From Paractinoplanes maris (lineage in GTDB: Bacteria; Actinomycetota; Actinomycetes; Mycobacteriales; Micromonosporaceae): a stretch of 64,000 nucleotides of DNA. Below are positions 33,549-41,145 of the stretch, in pieces. The stretch is from the NCBI RefSeq assembly GCF_023544465.1, contig NZ_JALPVL010000014.1, positions 124,001-188,000 on the forward strand. Reading direction: 5' to 3'. A program made the translations under genes and the position numbers. The notes below the pieces were generated by a model, which had not been told where the DNA came from, made no database searches, and saw only the letters and a list, made by a program, of their open reading frames with translations. How positions within the stretch are numbered: position 1 is the stretch's first letter; each line of letters starts with the position of its first letter.

Positions 33549-34361
33549 TCAGTTCTCGCGGCCGCAGTTGAAGCGGGTGACGCCGGCGGCCATCCGGATG
33601 CCGCCGAGCAGGTGGGCCAGCAGCAGCGGGTCGGTGTAGTACTCGGCCTTGTGGCCCATCGCGGTGTAGAAGGCGCGGCCTCCGTCGTACGGCTGGCACC
33701 AGGTGACCGGGTGGTGGCGGCCCATGCCGGGTGAGCCCTCGGGCACGCTGTAGCCGCGCGGGTCGTAGGTGCGCTCGTCGACCTCGGCCAGGACCCGGAC
33801 GGTGTGCCGCGGGTTCGTGCGGAAGTTGTACCACTCCTCCTCGCGCTGCCAGCGGCGCGGGAGCGGCCTGGTGGCAGCCGTGTCACGGGCGAGAACGTTG
33901 ACCGTGGCCACCTGGAACTGCGGGTTGACGGCGCCCGGGTGGTCGCGGAAATACGCTCCGACCAGTCCGCCGTACCAGGCCCAGTCGTATTCGGTGTCGG
34001 AGGCGGCGTGGATGCCCGCGTAGCCGCCACCGGCCCGGATGTAGCGCTCGAAGGCGGCCTGCTGCGCGTCGTCGAGGACGTCACCGGTGGTGCTCAGCCA
34101 GATCACCACGTCGTAGCGGGCGAGGTTGGCGTCGGTGAAGGCCCCGGCGTCCTCGGTCGCGTCGACCCGGAAGTGGTGACGCGCGCCGAGCTGCTGGATG
34201 GCGGCCACACCGGCCGGGATCGAGTCGTGCCGGAAGGCCGCGGTCTTCGAGAAGACCAGCGCGCTGAACCGGGAGCCGGAGGCCACGGCGGCCGAGCCCA
34301 CGGGAACGGTGAGGGCGGCCGCCACGACCATCGCCACCACGAACCTGACCACGAGCCTCAT
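33549..34361 (-). CDS. Secreted ThuA-domain protein
   Basis: Protein of 270 aa. It has a signal peptide with cleavage near 'GSAAVA'. The ThuA fold is seen in 'ALVFSKTAAFRHDSIPAGVAAI', 'YDVVIWLSTTGDVLDDAQQAAFERYIRAGGGYAGIHAASD', 'DHPGAVNPQFQVAT' and the C-terminal 'GRAFYTAMGHKAEYYTDP'. ThuA proteins are class-I glutamine-amidotransferase-like and are linked to trehalose and sugar use; the exact reaction is not settled. The ATG is preceded by GAGGAGG. It probably acts on extracellular carbohydrate. Confidence 0.87.
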   Translation of the reverse strand: MRLVVRFVVAMVVAAALTVPVGSAAVASGSRFSALVFSKTAAFRHDSIPAGVAAIQQLGARHHFRVDATEDAGAFTDANLARYDVVIWLSTTGDVLDDAQQAAFERYIRAGGGYAGIHAASDTEYDWAWYGGLVGAYFRDHPGAVNPQFQVATVNVLARDTAATRPLPRRWQREEEWYNFRTNPRHTVRVLAEVDERTYDPRGYSVPEGSPGMGRHHPVTWCQPYDGGRAFYTAMGHKAEYYTDPLLLAHLLGGIRMAAGVTRFNCGREN

Positions 34362-34398
34362 GACGCCTCCTCAGCCGGGCCCGCGGAGGCCGGGCCAC

Positions 34399-35109
34399 CT
34401 ATCGAAGGTTATGACTTCCGGCCGGGCGGGGGGAACCCACCAAAGCGGGCAGTTGTGCCATCGACGTGAAGATGTGGGTGGCACCGGCGGCCTGGAGCGC
34501 CTCCGGTGGGTGGTGGGCCGGGCTGTCCGGCGGGCAGAAGCCGAAGACCGTCGCGCCGGCGGCCACCCCCGCCGTCACACCGGGAACAGTGTCCTCGACG
34601 ACGGCGGCGCGGGCCGGGTCGATGCCCAGGAACGCCGCCGCGGCCAGGTAGACGTCGGGTGCCGGCTTGCTGTGGGGCTGGTCCATGCCGCTGAACATCT
34701 TGCCGGCGAAGACCTCGTCCAGGCCCACCTTGCGGAGCTGGAGCTCGACTTTGCCCAGGTCGGCCCCGCTGGCGCAGGCGATCCGGCCGGCCGTCGAGGT
34801 GTTGATCTCGTGCACCGCGGCCACCGCCCCGGGGATCGGCTGCAGGGCCGCCGCCAGCGCCTCGTTGCGCCGGCGGCGGAACTCGAGCAGCCAGTCGTCG
34901 GTGACGACGAAGCCGGTGCGGGCGGTGATGATCGCGGTCTCGTCGCTGAGCGCCCGGCCGACGAAGAGCCGGAAGCAGTCGGCCTGGCTGATCGGCCAGC
35001 CCAGCTCGTGCAGCATCGACCGGAGAACCCCGTTGGTGATGCTCTCCGAGTCCACCAGGACCCCGTCGCAATCGAACAGCACAGCATCGAACGAACCCGG
35101 GGCAGACAT
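34399..35109 (-). CDS. HAD phosphatase, beta-phosphoglucomutase-like
   Basis: Protein of 236 aa, HAD subfamily IA. Motif I is LFDCDGVLVDSE, with both Asp residues. Other motifs are 'IACASGADLGK' (motif II), 'HSKPAPDVYLAAA' (motif III Lys) and 'AVVEDTVPGVTAGVAAGATVFGF' (motif IV). A helical cap follows motif I. Substrates of the family are sugar phosphates or phosphoglycolate. The start ATG 35109 is preferred because homologues begin just before motif I. It follows the short ricin-like ORF on the same strand, with 31 bp between its start and that ORF's end. Confidence 0.87.
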   Translation of the reverse strand: MSAPGSFDAVLFDCDGVLVDSESITNGVLRSMLHELGWPISQADCFRLFVGRALSDETAIITARTGFVVTDDWLLEFRRRRNEALAAALQPIPGAVAAVHEINTSTAGRIACASGADLGKVELQLRKVGLDEVFAGKMFSGMDQPHSKPAPDVYLAAAAFLGIDPARAAVVEDTVPGVTAGVAAGATVFGFCPPDSPAHHPPEALQAAGATHIFTSMAQLPALVGSPRPAGSHNLR

Positions 35110-35140
35110 GGCGCCGACCCTACCGGGGTCGTCGCCGTGA

Positions 35141-35341
35141 TCAGCCCGCGAAGTCCAGGGTCTGGAGGCCGGTGCGGCCACCGGAGGTCACCAGCCGGCC
35201 GTCGACGTGCAGGATGCCGAAGGCGCCGCGCAGCTCGAACTGACCGGAGTCGCCGGCCGGGACGACCTGCCAGATCTGCGCGGCCCGGCCCGTCCGACAG
35301 GTCTCCAGTCTCAGCGGGGCCCCGGCCGTGTCCGACCGCAC
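35141..35341 (-). CDS. Short ORF resembling one ricin-B lectin repeat
   Basis: A 66-aa frame begins with a GTG just after the stop of the alpha/beta hydrolase. 'DTAGAPLRLETCRTGRAAQIWQV' matches the beta-trefoil pattern (G-x-P-V-x-L-x-x-C, then Q-x-W). 'GAFGILHVDGRLVTSGGRTGLQT' could be the following strand set. No signal peptide or other repeat is present. It may be a remnant of a larger lectin domain or a real small protein made by translational coupling. Confidence 0.35.
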   Translation of the reverse strand: MRSDTAGAPLRLETCRTGRAAQIWQVVPAGDSGQFELRGAFGILHVDGRLVTSGGRTGLQTLDFAG

Positions 35342-35343
35342 GG

Positions 35344-36072
35344 TCAGTCGCCCAGGTGAGCGGCCGCGGCCAGGATCGCCTCGACGGTCACCTCGGGGTG
35401 CGACACCAGCGACAGGTGCGAGGCGGCGACGTCGAAGACCTTGGAACCGGCCCGCTCGGCCATCGACCGCTGGGTCTCGGCCGGGATCACGAGGTCGTCC
35501 GTGCCCACGACGGCCCAGCTCGGCAGCGTCCGCCACGCCGCGGCAACCGAGGGCCCGGCGTTGGCGCTCAACGTGATCGGGCGCTGACCGGTCAGGACGA
35601 GCCACCGGTCGGCCTCGGGCAGGTCCGGGGCGAAGAAGCGGTCGACGGTGTCCGCCTTCAGGAAGGCCTCGGCGTCACCCTCCGGGGCGCCCGGGTAGCC
35701 GACGATGTCGAGAACGGTGGTCGGGTCGGGCACGTCCAGGGCCGACCCCGAGCCGCCCAGCAGCTGGAAGATGCTCTCGCCCTCGGCCGGGACGAAGGCG
35801 TTGACGTAGACCAGGGCCCGGACGTCTCCCCCACGGCCGGCCGCGTTGGTGATGACGACACCGCCGTACGAGTGACCGACCAGCACGACCGGGCCGCTCG
35901 TCCGCTGCGTGAGGAACGACGAGAGGTACGCGGCGTCGGACTCCACACCCCGCAGCGGGTTCGGCGGCACCTGCACGCCGAATCCCCGGCCGCGCAGCTC
36001 CGAAGCGACCGTGTTCCAGCTGGACGCATCGGCCCAGGCGCCGTGCACGAGAACGATCGAGGGCTTGACCAT
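35344..36072 (-). CDS. Alpha/beta-fold hydrolase
   Basis: Protein of 242 aa. 'IVLVHGAWADASSWNTVASEL' provides the oxyanion-hole segment, GHSYGG the nucleophile elbow, and 'VGTDDLVIP' and 'ASHLSLVSHPE' the acid and base. It belongs to the large family of small cytosolic esterase/salicylate-esterase-like hydrolases; the substrate is unknown. The ATG at 36072 follows GAGGAG with 8 nt. Confidence 0.87.
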   Translation of the reverse strand: MVKPSIVLVHGAWADASSWNTVASELRGRGFGVQVPPNPLRGVESDAAYLSSFLTQRTSGPVVLVGHSYGGVVITNAAGRGGDVRALVYVNAFVPAEGESIFQLLGGSGSALDVPDPTTVLDIVGYPGAPEGDAEAFLKADTVDRFFAPDLPEADRWLVLTGQRPITLSANAGPSVAAAWRTLPSWAVVGTDDLVIPAETQRSMAERAGSKVFDVAASHLSLVSHPEVTVEAILAAAAHLGD

Positions 36073-36171
36073 GTCTGTACTCCTCAGCGAAGGGTGAACG
36101 GCGCTGTCACGCTGCGCCGCCACGGCAATGCTGAGTGCGTCGTCTGGAGTATCAGTGAACGAAAACTACCG

Positions 36172-37629
36172 TCAGGCCAGCGGCGGACGGGCGAAGAACG
36201 AGCTGTCGGCGCGGAACGTGTCGCTGCCCTCGAACTGATCGACCCACAGTTGATCTCCGACCCGCCGCAGGTAGAAGGTCCGGAAGTTGTACGACTCCAG
36301 CGAGACACTGCCGGCGACGAAGCCGGGGCGGCTGCAGAACGTGGCGTCCCGGCGGAACAGGACCGTGCCCTCGTCCGCGCTGAGCCGCAGCCGGAACGAC
36401 GAATGGCGCAGATAGCGGCCGTCCGGGCCGCGCAGCGAGATGCAGGCCGGATCGGCGAGGCCGCCCACCACGCTCAGGGTCGCCCGCCGCCGGTCGGCGG
36501 CCGGGCTCGCCGGGCCCACCGCCTCGAGGGCACCCTCCCCGTCGGCCACGGCGACGTACCGGCCCGGGGCGGCGGCCGACTCGAGTGAGACCGGTCCGAT
36601 CGGCAGGGGCGCCGTCGACGCACCCGGCTGGGGCACCACCGGCCCCGGGCGCTGGACCTGGGCCGCCTGCGGGGCGGTGGCCCACCCGGTCGCCGGCACC
36701 GAGACGCCCACGGCCAGGACAGCGGCTCCGACGACAGCCACCAGCGGGTGCGCGGTGATCGCGTGCAGCGCCCCACCAGCCCACGTCGAGACGCCCGACG
36801 CGACCACCGCCGGGGAGTGGCTCGCCGCGACCTTGGCCAGAGCCGCCGAGACCAGCGCGATCGGCACGGGCAGCAGGGCCAGGGTGGGCAGCAAGCGATC
36901 CGCGGGCACCAGGCCGGCGGCCGTGCGCCCGCAGACCGGGCAGGACCGCACGTGCCGGCCGATCCGTTTGCGCCAGGCCGAGCTCGGGGTTCCGTCCCAG
37001 GTCGCGACGACGTCGCCGAGCACGTCGCAGCCGGGAACCTCCTCCAGCGCGGCGACGACGGCCCGGCTGATCTCGAGCTGCTCGCGCATCCGCTGGATCC
37101 GCACCCCCGCGTGCGCCGGGCCGACCCCCAGACCGGTCGCGACGTCGGCCCGGGTCAGCTCGCCGATCAGCTCGAGCCACCACAACGAGAACACCGTGCG
37201 CTCGTCGGCGCCCATCCAGCGGGTCGCCTGGCGGACCTGACGGCGCTGCCCGGCCAGCGCCACCCGGAGCACCGCGGGTCCTTCCACCTCGGCGGCGGCG
37301 TCCGGGTGGTCGATCGCCGCGGTCAGCGGCTCGGCCCGCTCCGCCGCCAGTCGCTCCCGCGCCAGGTGGCTCCCGATCTGGCGTACGGCGATCGCGGTCA
37401 GCCAGGGCCGGAAGCTGGCCGGTGACCGGAGGCCGGCGAGCTGCCGCATGGCCCGCACCATGACGTCCTGCACCACGTCGTCGACCTGGGCGTCATCGTG
37501 CAGCGCCTGCCGCACGAGGTGATAGACCAGCGGCAGATGGCGACGGGCCAGCTCGTTCATCGCGTCCCGGTCACCGGCGCGGGCCGCGACGACCACCGCT
37601 TCGTCGCGGCCGTATCGAGGCTGAACCAT
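36172..37629 (-). CDS. ECF sigma factor fused to zinc-binding, membrane and AbfB domains
   Basis: Protein of 485 aa. Sigma region 2 spans about residues 25-95 ('DDVVQDVMVRAMRQLAGLRSPASFRPWL') and region 4 about 140-195 ('DERTVFSLWWLELIGELTRADVATGLGV'). A zinc anti-sigma-like H-x3-C-x2-C follows ('RHVRSCPVCG', about 228), then a membrane segment (about 280-305). The extracellular AbfB/CBM42-like domain (about 345-485) has 'SLESAAAPGRYVAVADGEG', 'RDATFCSRPGFVAGSVSLESYNFRTFYLRR' and 'SDTFRADSSFF'. Sigma, anti-sigma and sugar sensor thus lie in one chain. Similar fused ECF groups are known in actinobacteria. Release of the sigma part would need proteolysis or local action. The ATG at 37629 follows GAGGG. 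Confidence 0.85.
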   Translation of the reverse strand: MVQPRYGRDEAVVVAARAGDRDAMNELARRHLPLVYHLVRQALHDDAQVDDVVQDVMVRAMRQLAGLRSPASFRPWLTAIAVRQIGSHLARERLAAERAEPLTAAIDHPDAAAEVEGPAVLRVALAGQRRQVRQATRWMGADERTVFSLWWLELIGELTRADVATGLGVGPAHAGVRIQRMREQLEISRAVVAALEEVPGCDVLGDVVATWDGTPSSAWRKRIGRHVRSCPVCGRTAAGLVPADRLLPTLALLPVPIALVSAALAKVAASHSPAVVASGVSTWAGGALHAITAHPLVAVVGAAVLAVGVSVPATGWATAPQAAQVQRPGPVVPQPGASTAPLPIGPVSLESAAAPGRYVAVADGEGALEAVGPASPAADRRRATLSVVGGLADPACISLRGPDGRYLRHSSFRLRLSADEGTVLFRRDATFCSRPGFVAGSVSLESYNFRTFYLRRVGDQLWVDQFEGSDTFRADSSFFARPPLA

Positions 37630-37809
37630 CCCAAGCCCTCATTCCGGTACGCCGCGGGTTAACGCTCACATCTGCGACCGGATGGTATGAGGACCGGGCG
37701 TCGCATTCAAGCGTGACCCGTCTGACCTCGCCCTGTGTGTCGAACGCGCCCGGACTCTGGTTGAATCGGCGGCCGTGCCGGCAGCGAGCCGGGCCGGGAA
37801 GAGGTCACG

Positions 37810-39009
37810 GTGAGCGCACTCGACGCGGTACGGCAGCTCCTGCGCCAGGGCTATCGGGCCCGCCCCGAGGATCTGGCCGACATGGCCATGCAAGCGGCTC
37901 CCGCGCTCGGGGTCACGGCACTGATCATCTACGTCGTCGATCATAAGCAGCGGGTGCTCCTGCCGCTGCGGGGATCCCTGTCCCCGGAGAGCGACCCGGT
38001 GCTGGTCGACGGGACTCTCGCCGGTCGGGCGTACAGCACCCTGGAACCCGTCCGCGGCACGCCGGACACCGCCGGGGAGGTGGTGTGGGTGCCGTTGCTC
38101 GACGGCAGCGAGCGCATGGGTGTCCTGCGGGTCATGGCCGATCGGCCGTTGGATGAGCAGGCCGTCGCCGACTGCGCGATCGTGGCCGCGCTCGTCGGGG
38201 AGCTCGTCGTCACCTGCGACCTCTACAGCGACACCATCGAGCGGCTCCGCCGCCGCGAGCCGATGCGCCTGGCGGCCGAGATGCTGCGCGCCCAGTTGCC
38301 GCCGCTCACCTTCGCGACCAGCCGCACCGTCATCGCCGGCATCCTCGAGCCCTGCTACGACGTCGGCGGCGACGCCTTCGACTACGCCGTCAACGGCGAC
38401 ACCGCCCACCTGGCGCTGTTCGACGCCGTCGGCCACGGCTCGGCCGGAGGCATGCGTGCCGTCGTGCTCGCGTCGATCGCGATCGCCGCCTACCGCAACG
38501 CCCGCCGCGCCGGCCAGGACCTCACCGCCACCTATCACCACCTCGACGAGGCCATCCGCGACCACGACCGCACCGGCATGATCACCGCCGTGCTGGCCGA
38601 GCTCGACCAGCGGACCGGCGTCCTGCAGGTCATCTCGGCCGGCCACCCCAGCGGGATCGTGCTGCGCCGGGGCCGGGTCGTCACCGTCCTGCCGACGCCC
38701 ACCGCGCTGCCGGTGACCCTCGGTCACCACCGGCCGCCGGTGATCATCCAGGAGGCCCTCGAACCCGGGGACCAGGTCCTGCTCTACACCGATGGCATCA
38801 CCGAAGCCCGCGACCGCGACGGCAAGCCCTTCGGCACGGACCGCCTGATCGATTTCGCCCAGCGGGCCCTGGCCGACCAGCTTCCGGCCGCCGAGACCAC
38901 CCGCCGCCTCGTGCACGCCATCCTCGAGTACCAGGACGACCGCCTCCAGGACGACGCCACCGTCCTGCTCCTGCACTGGCTGGGCGAGCCCCCCGCACCC
39001 GGCCGTTGA
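37810..39009 (+). CDS. GAF-SpoIIE (PP2C-type) serine phosphatase
   Basis: Protein of 399 aa. The N-terminal GAF-like sensor covers about residues 15-150. The PP2C/SpoIIE domain has 'EPCYDVGGDAFDYAV', 'ALFDAVGHGSAGGMRA', 'GVLQVISAGHPSGIVLR', 'LLYTDGITEARD' and 'DDATVLLLH', giving the full set of metal-binding Asp residues. Such phosphatases dephosphorylate STAS anti-sigma antagonists in partner-switching, and an RsbW/STAS pair lies 6 kb downstream. The start GTG 37810 has GAGGT upstream. It is divergent from the ECF fusion gene. Confidence 0.88.
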   Translation: MSALDAVRQLLRQGYRARPEDLADMAMQAAPALGVTALIIYVVDHKQRVLLPLRGSLSPESDPVLVDGTLAGRAYSTLEPVRGTPDTAGEVVWVPLLDGSERMGVLRVMADRPLDEQAVADCAIVAALVGELVVTCDLYSDTIERLRRREPMRLAAEMLRAQLPPLTFATSRTVIAGILEPCYDVGGDAFDYAVNGDTAHLALFDAVGHGSAGGMRAVVLASIAIAAYRNARRAGQDLTATYHHLDEAIRDHDRTGMITAVLAELDQRTGVLQVISAGHPSGIVLRRGRVVTVLPTPTALPVTLGHHRPPVIIQEALEPGDQVLLYTDGITEARDRDGKPFGTDRLIDFAQRALADQLPAAETTRRLVHAILEYQDDRLQDDATVLLLHWLGEPPAPGR

Positions 39010-39053
39010 CCATGATCGATATGACAGATCCACAGTTCAGATAGGGTGGCGCC

Positions 39054-40316
39054 ATGCCCAGCCGACGCCTCCGACTCCCCCTGGCATTCGCTGCCGTGGC
39101 GACGGTCCTCTCCGGTGGTGCTGCCGTGTTCGCCACGGTGAAAGACACCCCCGGCGACACCGCCCTCGTGAGCGATCCCGCACCCTCGGTGAGCACGAGC
39201 GCCACCGCGTCGCCCCGGGCCACGGTCAGCGTCGCCCCCAGTCTCGGCTCGGCGGCCTATGTCACGTCCCCGCCGCCGCCGAAGCCCAAGGTGGCCCCCT
39301 TCCAGGGGATCCACGTGGACTGCGAGAAGGGCGACGACGGCAACAAAGGAACCCTGGCCAAACCGCTGCGCAGCATCCGGGCCGCCACGTCCCGGGCACT
39401 CGAGCCGGGCGCGGCGATCGGGCTGGCGCGGGGATGCACCTGGCAGACGACGGTCCAGCTCCGCGGCGACGGCACCAAGGCCAAACCCATCAGACTGACC
39501 GCGTACGGCGAGGGTGCGCCGCCGGTGATCGACGGCGGCTCGGCGGGCTCCGAGAGCGTCGTGCTGCTCTCCGGGGCGTACCAGATCGTCGAGAACATCC
39601 GGGTCACCGACGCCGAGACCAACGGCGTCGAGATCCAGGGCGACAACAGCATCGTCCGGTCGAGCAGCATCGACAACGTCGGCGTCGGCGTGCTGCTCAA
39701 GGCCCGGGGCGCCGCGGCCGACCGGGTGGCGGTCCGCGACCTGCACATGGTGCGCGACACCCCGGGCGGCAACGACGACTACGGCGCGATCGGCTTCTCG
39801 GTGGAGGCGAGCAATGTCGAGATCGGCCGCAGCAGCTGCACCGACTGCCGCGACACCAGCCACGACTACGGCCACGACGGCGGCTTCGTCGAGGTGTGGA
39901 ACTACGCCGACGACCTCGACGTGCACGACAACACCGGCTCCAACATCCAGGGCATCCTGGAGATCGGCGGCGACCGCCCCGACTCGTCGGCCCGCAACAT
40001 CAAGCTGCGAGACAACACGTTCCGCAACTCCCACGGCGGCCTGGTGCTGCACACCGAGGGCGACTTCGCCATCGGCAACGCGCAGATAGCCATCAGCGGC
40101 AACACCATCACCAGCACAGGCTCCGAGGATCCCCCCATCCTCGACGGCGACCTGAGCAATGTGACCTTCGAGGGCAACACGATCAGCACGGCAAGTTTCG
40201 TGAGCCACTCGGCGCCGGCCAGCCACCGCTGCAACAGCATCACGCTGCGTGGCGGGGCGGAGGTGGGCTACCAGCGCCACAGCACCGAGAAACTGAACGG
40301 CAAAGCCGCCTGTTGA
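39054..40316 (+). CDS. Secreted right-handed beta-helix protein
   Basis: Protein of 420 aa. A signal peptide (RLPLAFAAVATVLSGGAAVFA) is followed by a Ser/Thr/Pro-rich spacer. A parallel beta-helix domain follows, with 'GIHVDCEKGDDGNKGTLAKPLRSIRAA' at its start (PL1/PL6-like N-terminal cap) and repeated 'N..I..N' coils. Coils include 'GDNSIVRSSSIDNVGVGVLL', 'IKLRDNTFRNSHGGLVL', 'IAISGNTITSTG' and 'VTFEGNTIST'. Six or more Cys may form disulfides. It is a likely polysaccharide lyase or glycan-binding protein; catalytic residues were not identified. Confidence 0.82.
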   Translation: MPSRRLRLPLAFAAVATVLSGGAAVFATVKDTPGDTALVSDPAPSVSTSATASPRATVSVAPSLGSAAYVTSPPPPKPKVAPFQGIHVDCEKGDDGNKGTLAKPLRSIRAATSRALEPGAAIGLARGCTWQTTVQLRGDGTKAKPIRLTAYGEGAPPVIDGGSAGSESVVLLSGAYQIVENIRVTDAETNGVEIQGDNSIVRSSSIDNVGVGVLLKARGAAADRVAVRDLHMVRDTPGGNDDYGAIGFSVEASNVEIGRSSCTDCRDTSHDYGHDGGFVEVWNYADDLDVHDNTGSNIQGILEIGGDRPDSSARNIKLRDNTFRNSHGGLVLHTEGDFAIGNAQIAISGNTITSTGSEDPPILDGDLSNVTFEGNTISTASFVSHSAPASHRCNSITLRGGAEVGYQRHSTEKLNGKAAC

Positions 40317-40744
40317 GGTTCCGGCTTTCTCCAGGCCGGAGCCGCGTGCCCATTCTTGATACCGCCTCGGCGTGATCGACGGTCGGCCTCGGTGGGCCAC
40401 GCCGCTTTGCCGGCACATGCCTCCGACATCAGCGCGCAGGCCCGCCTGAGCGCCGTGGCGCCCAGCTCGTGGGGGCCGCTGTCACCAGTGCGCCTCGAAG
40501 GTCGCCCTCGCGGACTCCGAGCGGGACGCACCGTTGACCTCGGCGCCGTCCCAGATGCCGTGTTCGAGCGGCGCGCTTCACTGATCAACCGCTAGACCGT
40601 CCTCATTGGCGTCCTGCGCCTTTTGTCCGGAAGGCCACTTTGAGGGTTATTCCGGTCGGCAGCCGGTGGCGGGGGTCCGAAGACTCACCGTCCGGATGCG
40701 GCGTGGCGAAAGCTGGAGCGGTGGAGGGCAAAAGCGGGCGGGGC
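40317..40744. other. Gene-free stretch after the beta-helix gene
   Basis: No convincing gene on either strand. A weak hairpin (CCGGC/GCCGG) lies just after the beta-helix stop. The short frames present lack ribosome binding sites and recognisable domains. Confidence 0.5.
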
Positions 40745-41025
40745 GGTACCGCCAGCCGTAAGCACGACCACCAGCCCGAAGACAGGAACGCCACGGCAGG
40801 CGACATCACCGCGGCCCGATCGGGAACGCCAGACCGCAGGCACGACCACCATCCGCAGACAGGAACGCCACGGCAGGCGAGATCGCCGCGGCCTGGCCGG
40901 GAACGCCAGACCGCAGGCACAACCACCAGCCCGAGGACAGGAACGCCACGGCGGGTGAGATCGCCGGGGCTGGTCGGGAACGCCAGGCGGGAGACCGGAC
41001 CGCTGGGCCGGAGACGGGAACGCCA
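40745..41025. repeat. Imperfect 77-78-bp tandem repeats (39-bp half units)
   Basis: About three and a half imperfect units. The motif GGAACGCCA recurs every 37-40 bp (near 40785, 40822, 40862, 40901, 40940 and 40977). It is followed alternately by CGGCAGGCGA and GACCGCAGGC, and each full unit carries GCACGACCACC-type spacers. It lies directly upstream of the repeat-rich surface protein gene. Frames are open on both strands but look like by-products of the repeat. Confidence 0.75.
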
Positions 41026-41145
41026 GGCTCTCCGCGCGACACACCGGTGCCGGTCCTATAACGGCACGCCGGTCCGGTGTCAGGCATCGATGTAGGGGTA
41101 GGCGTTTATCGATGGCTTGACGAATTCGCCGGCGGGAGGTGGAGT

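Noticed and set aside
40745..41025. CRISPR-like array
   Set aside because: Units vary throughout with no conserved repeat/unique spacer alternation, and there are no cas genes.
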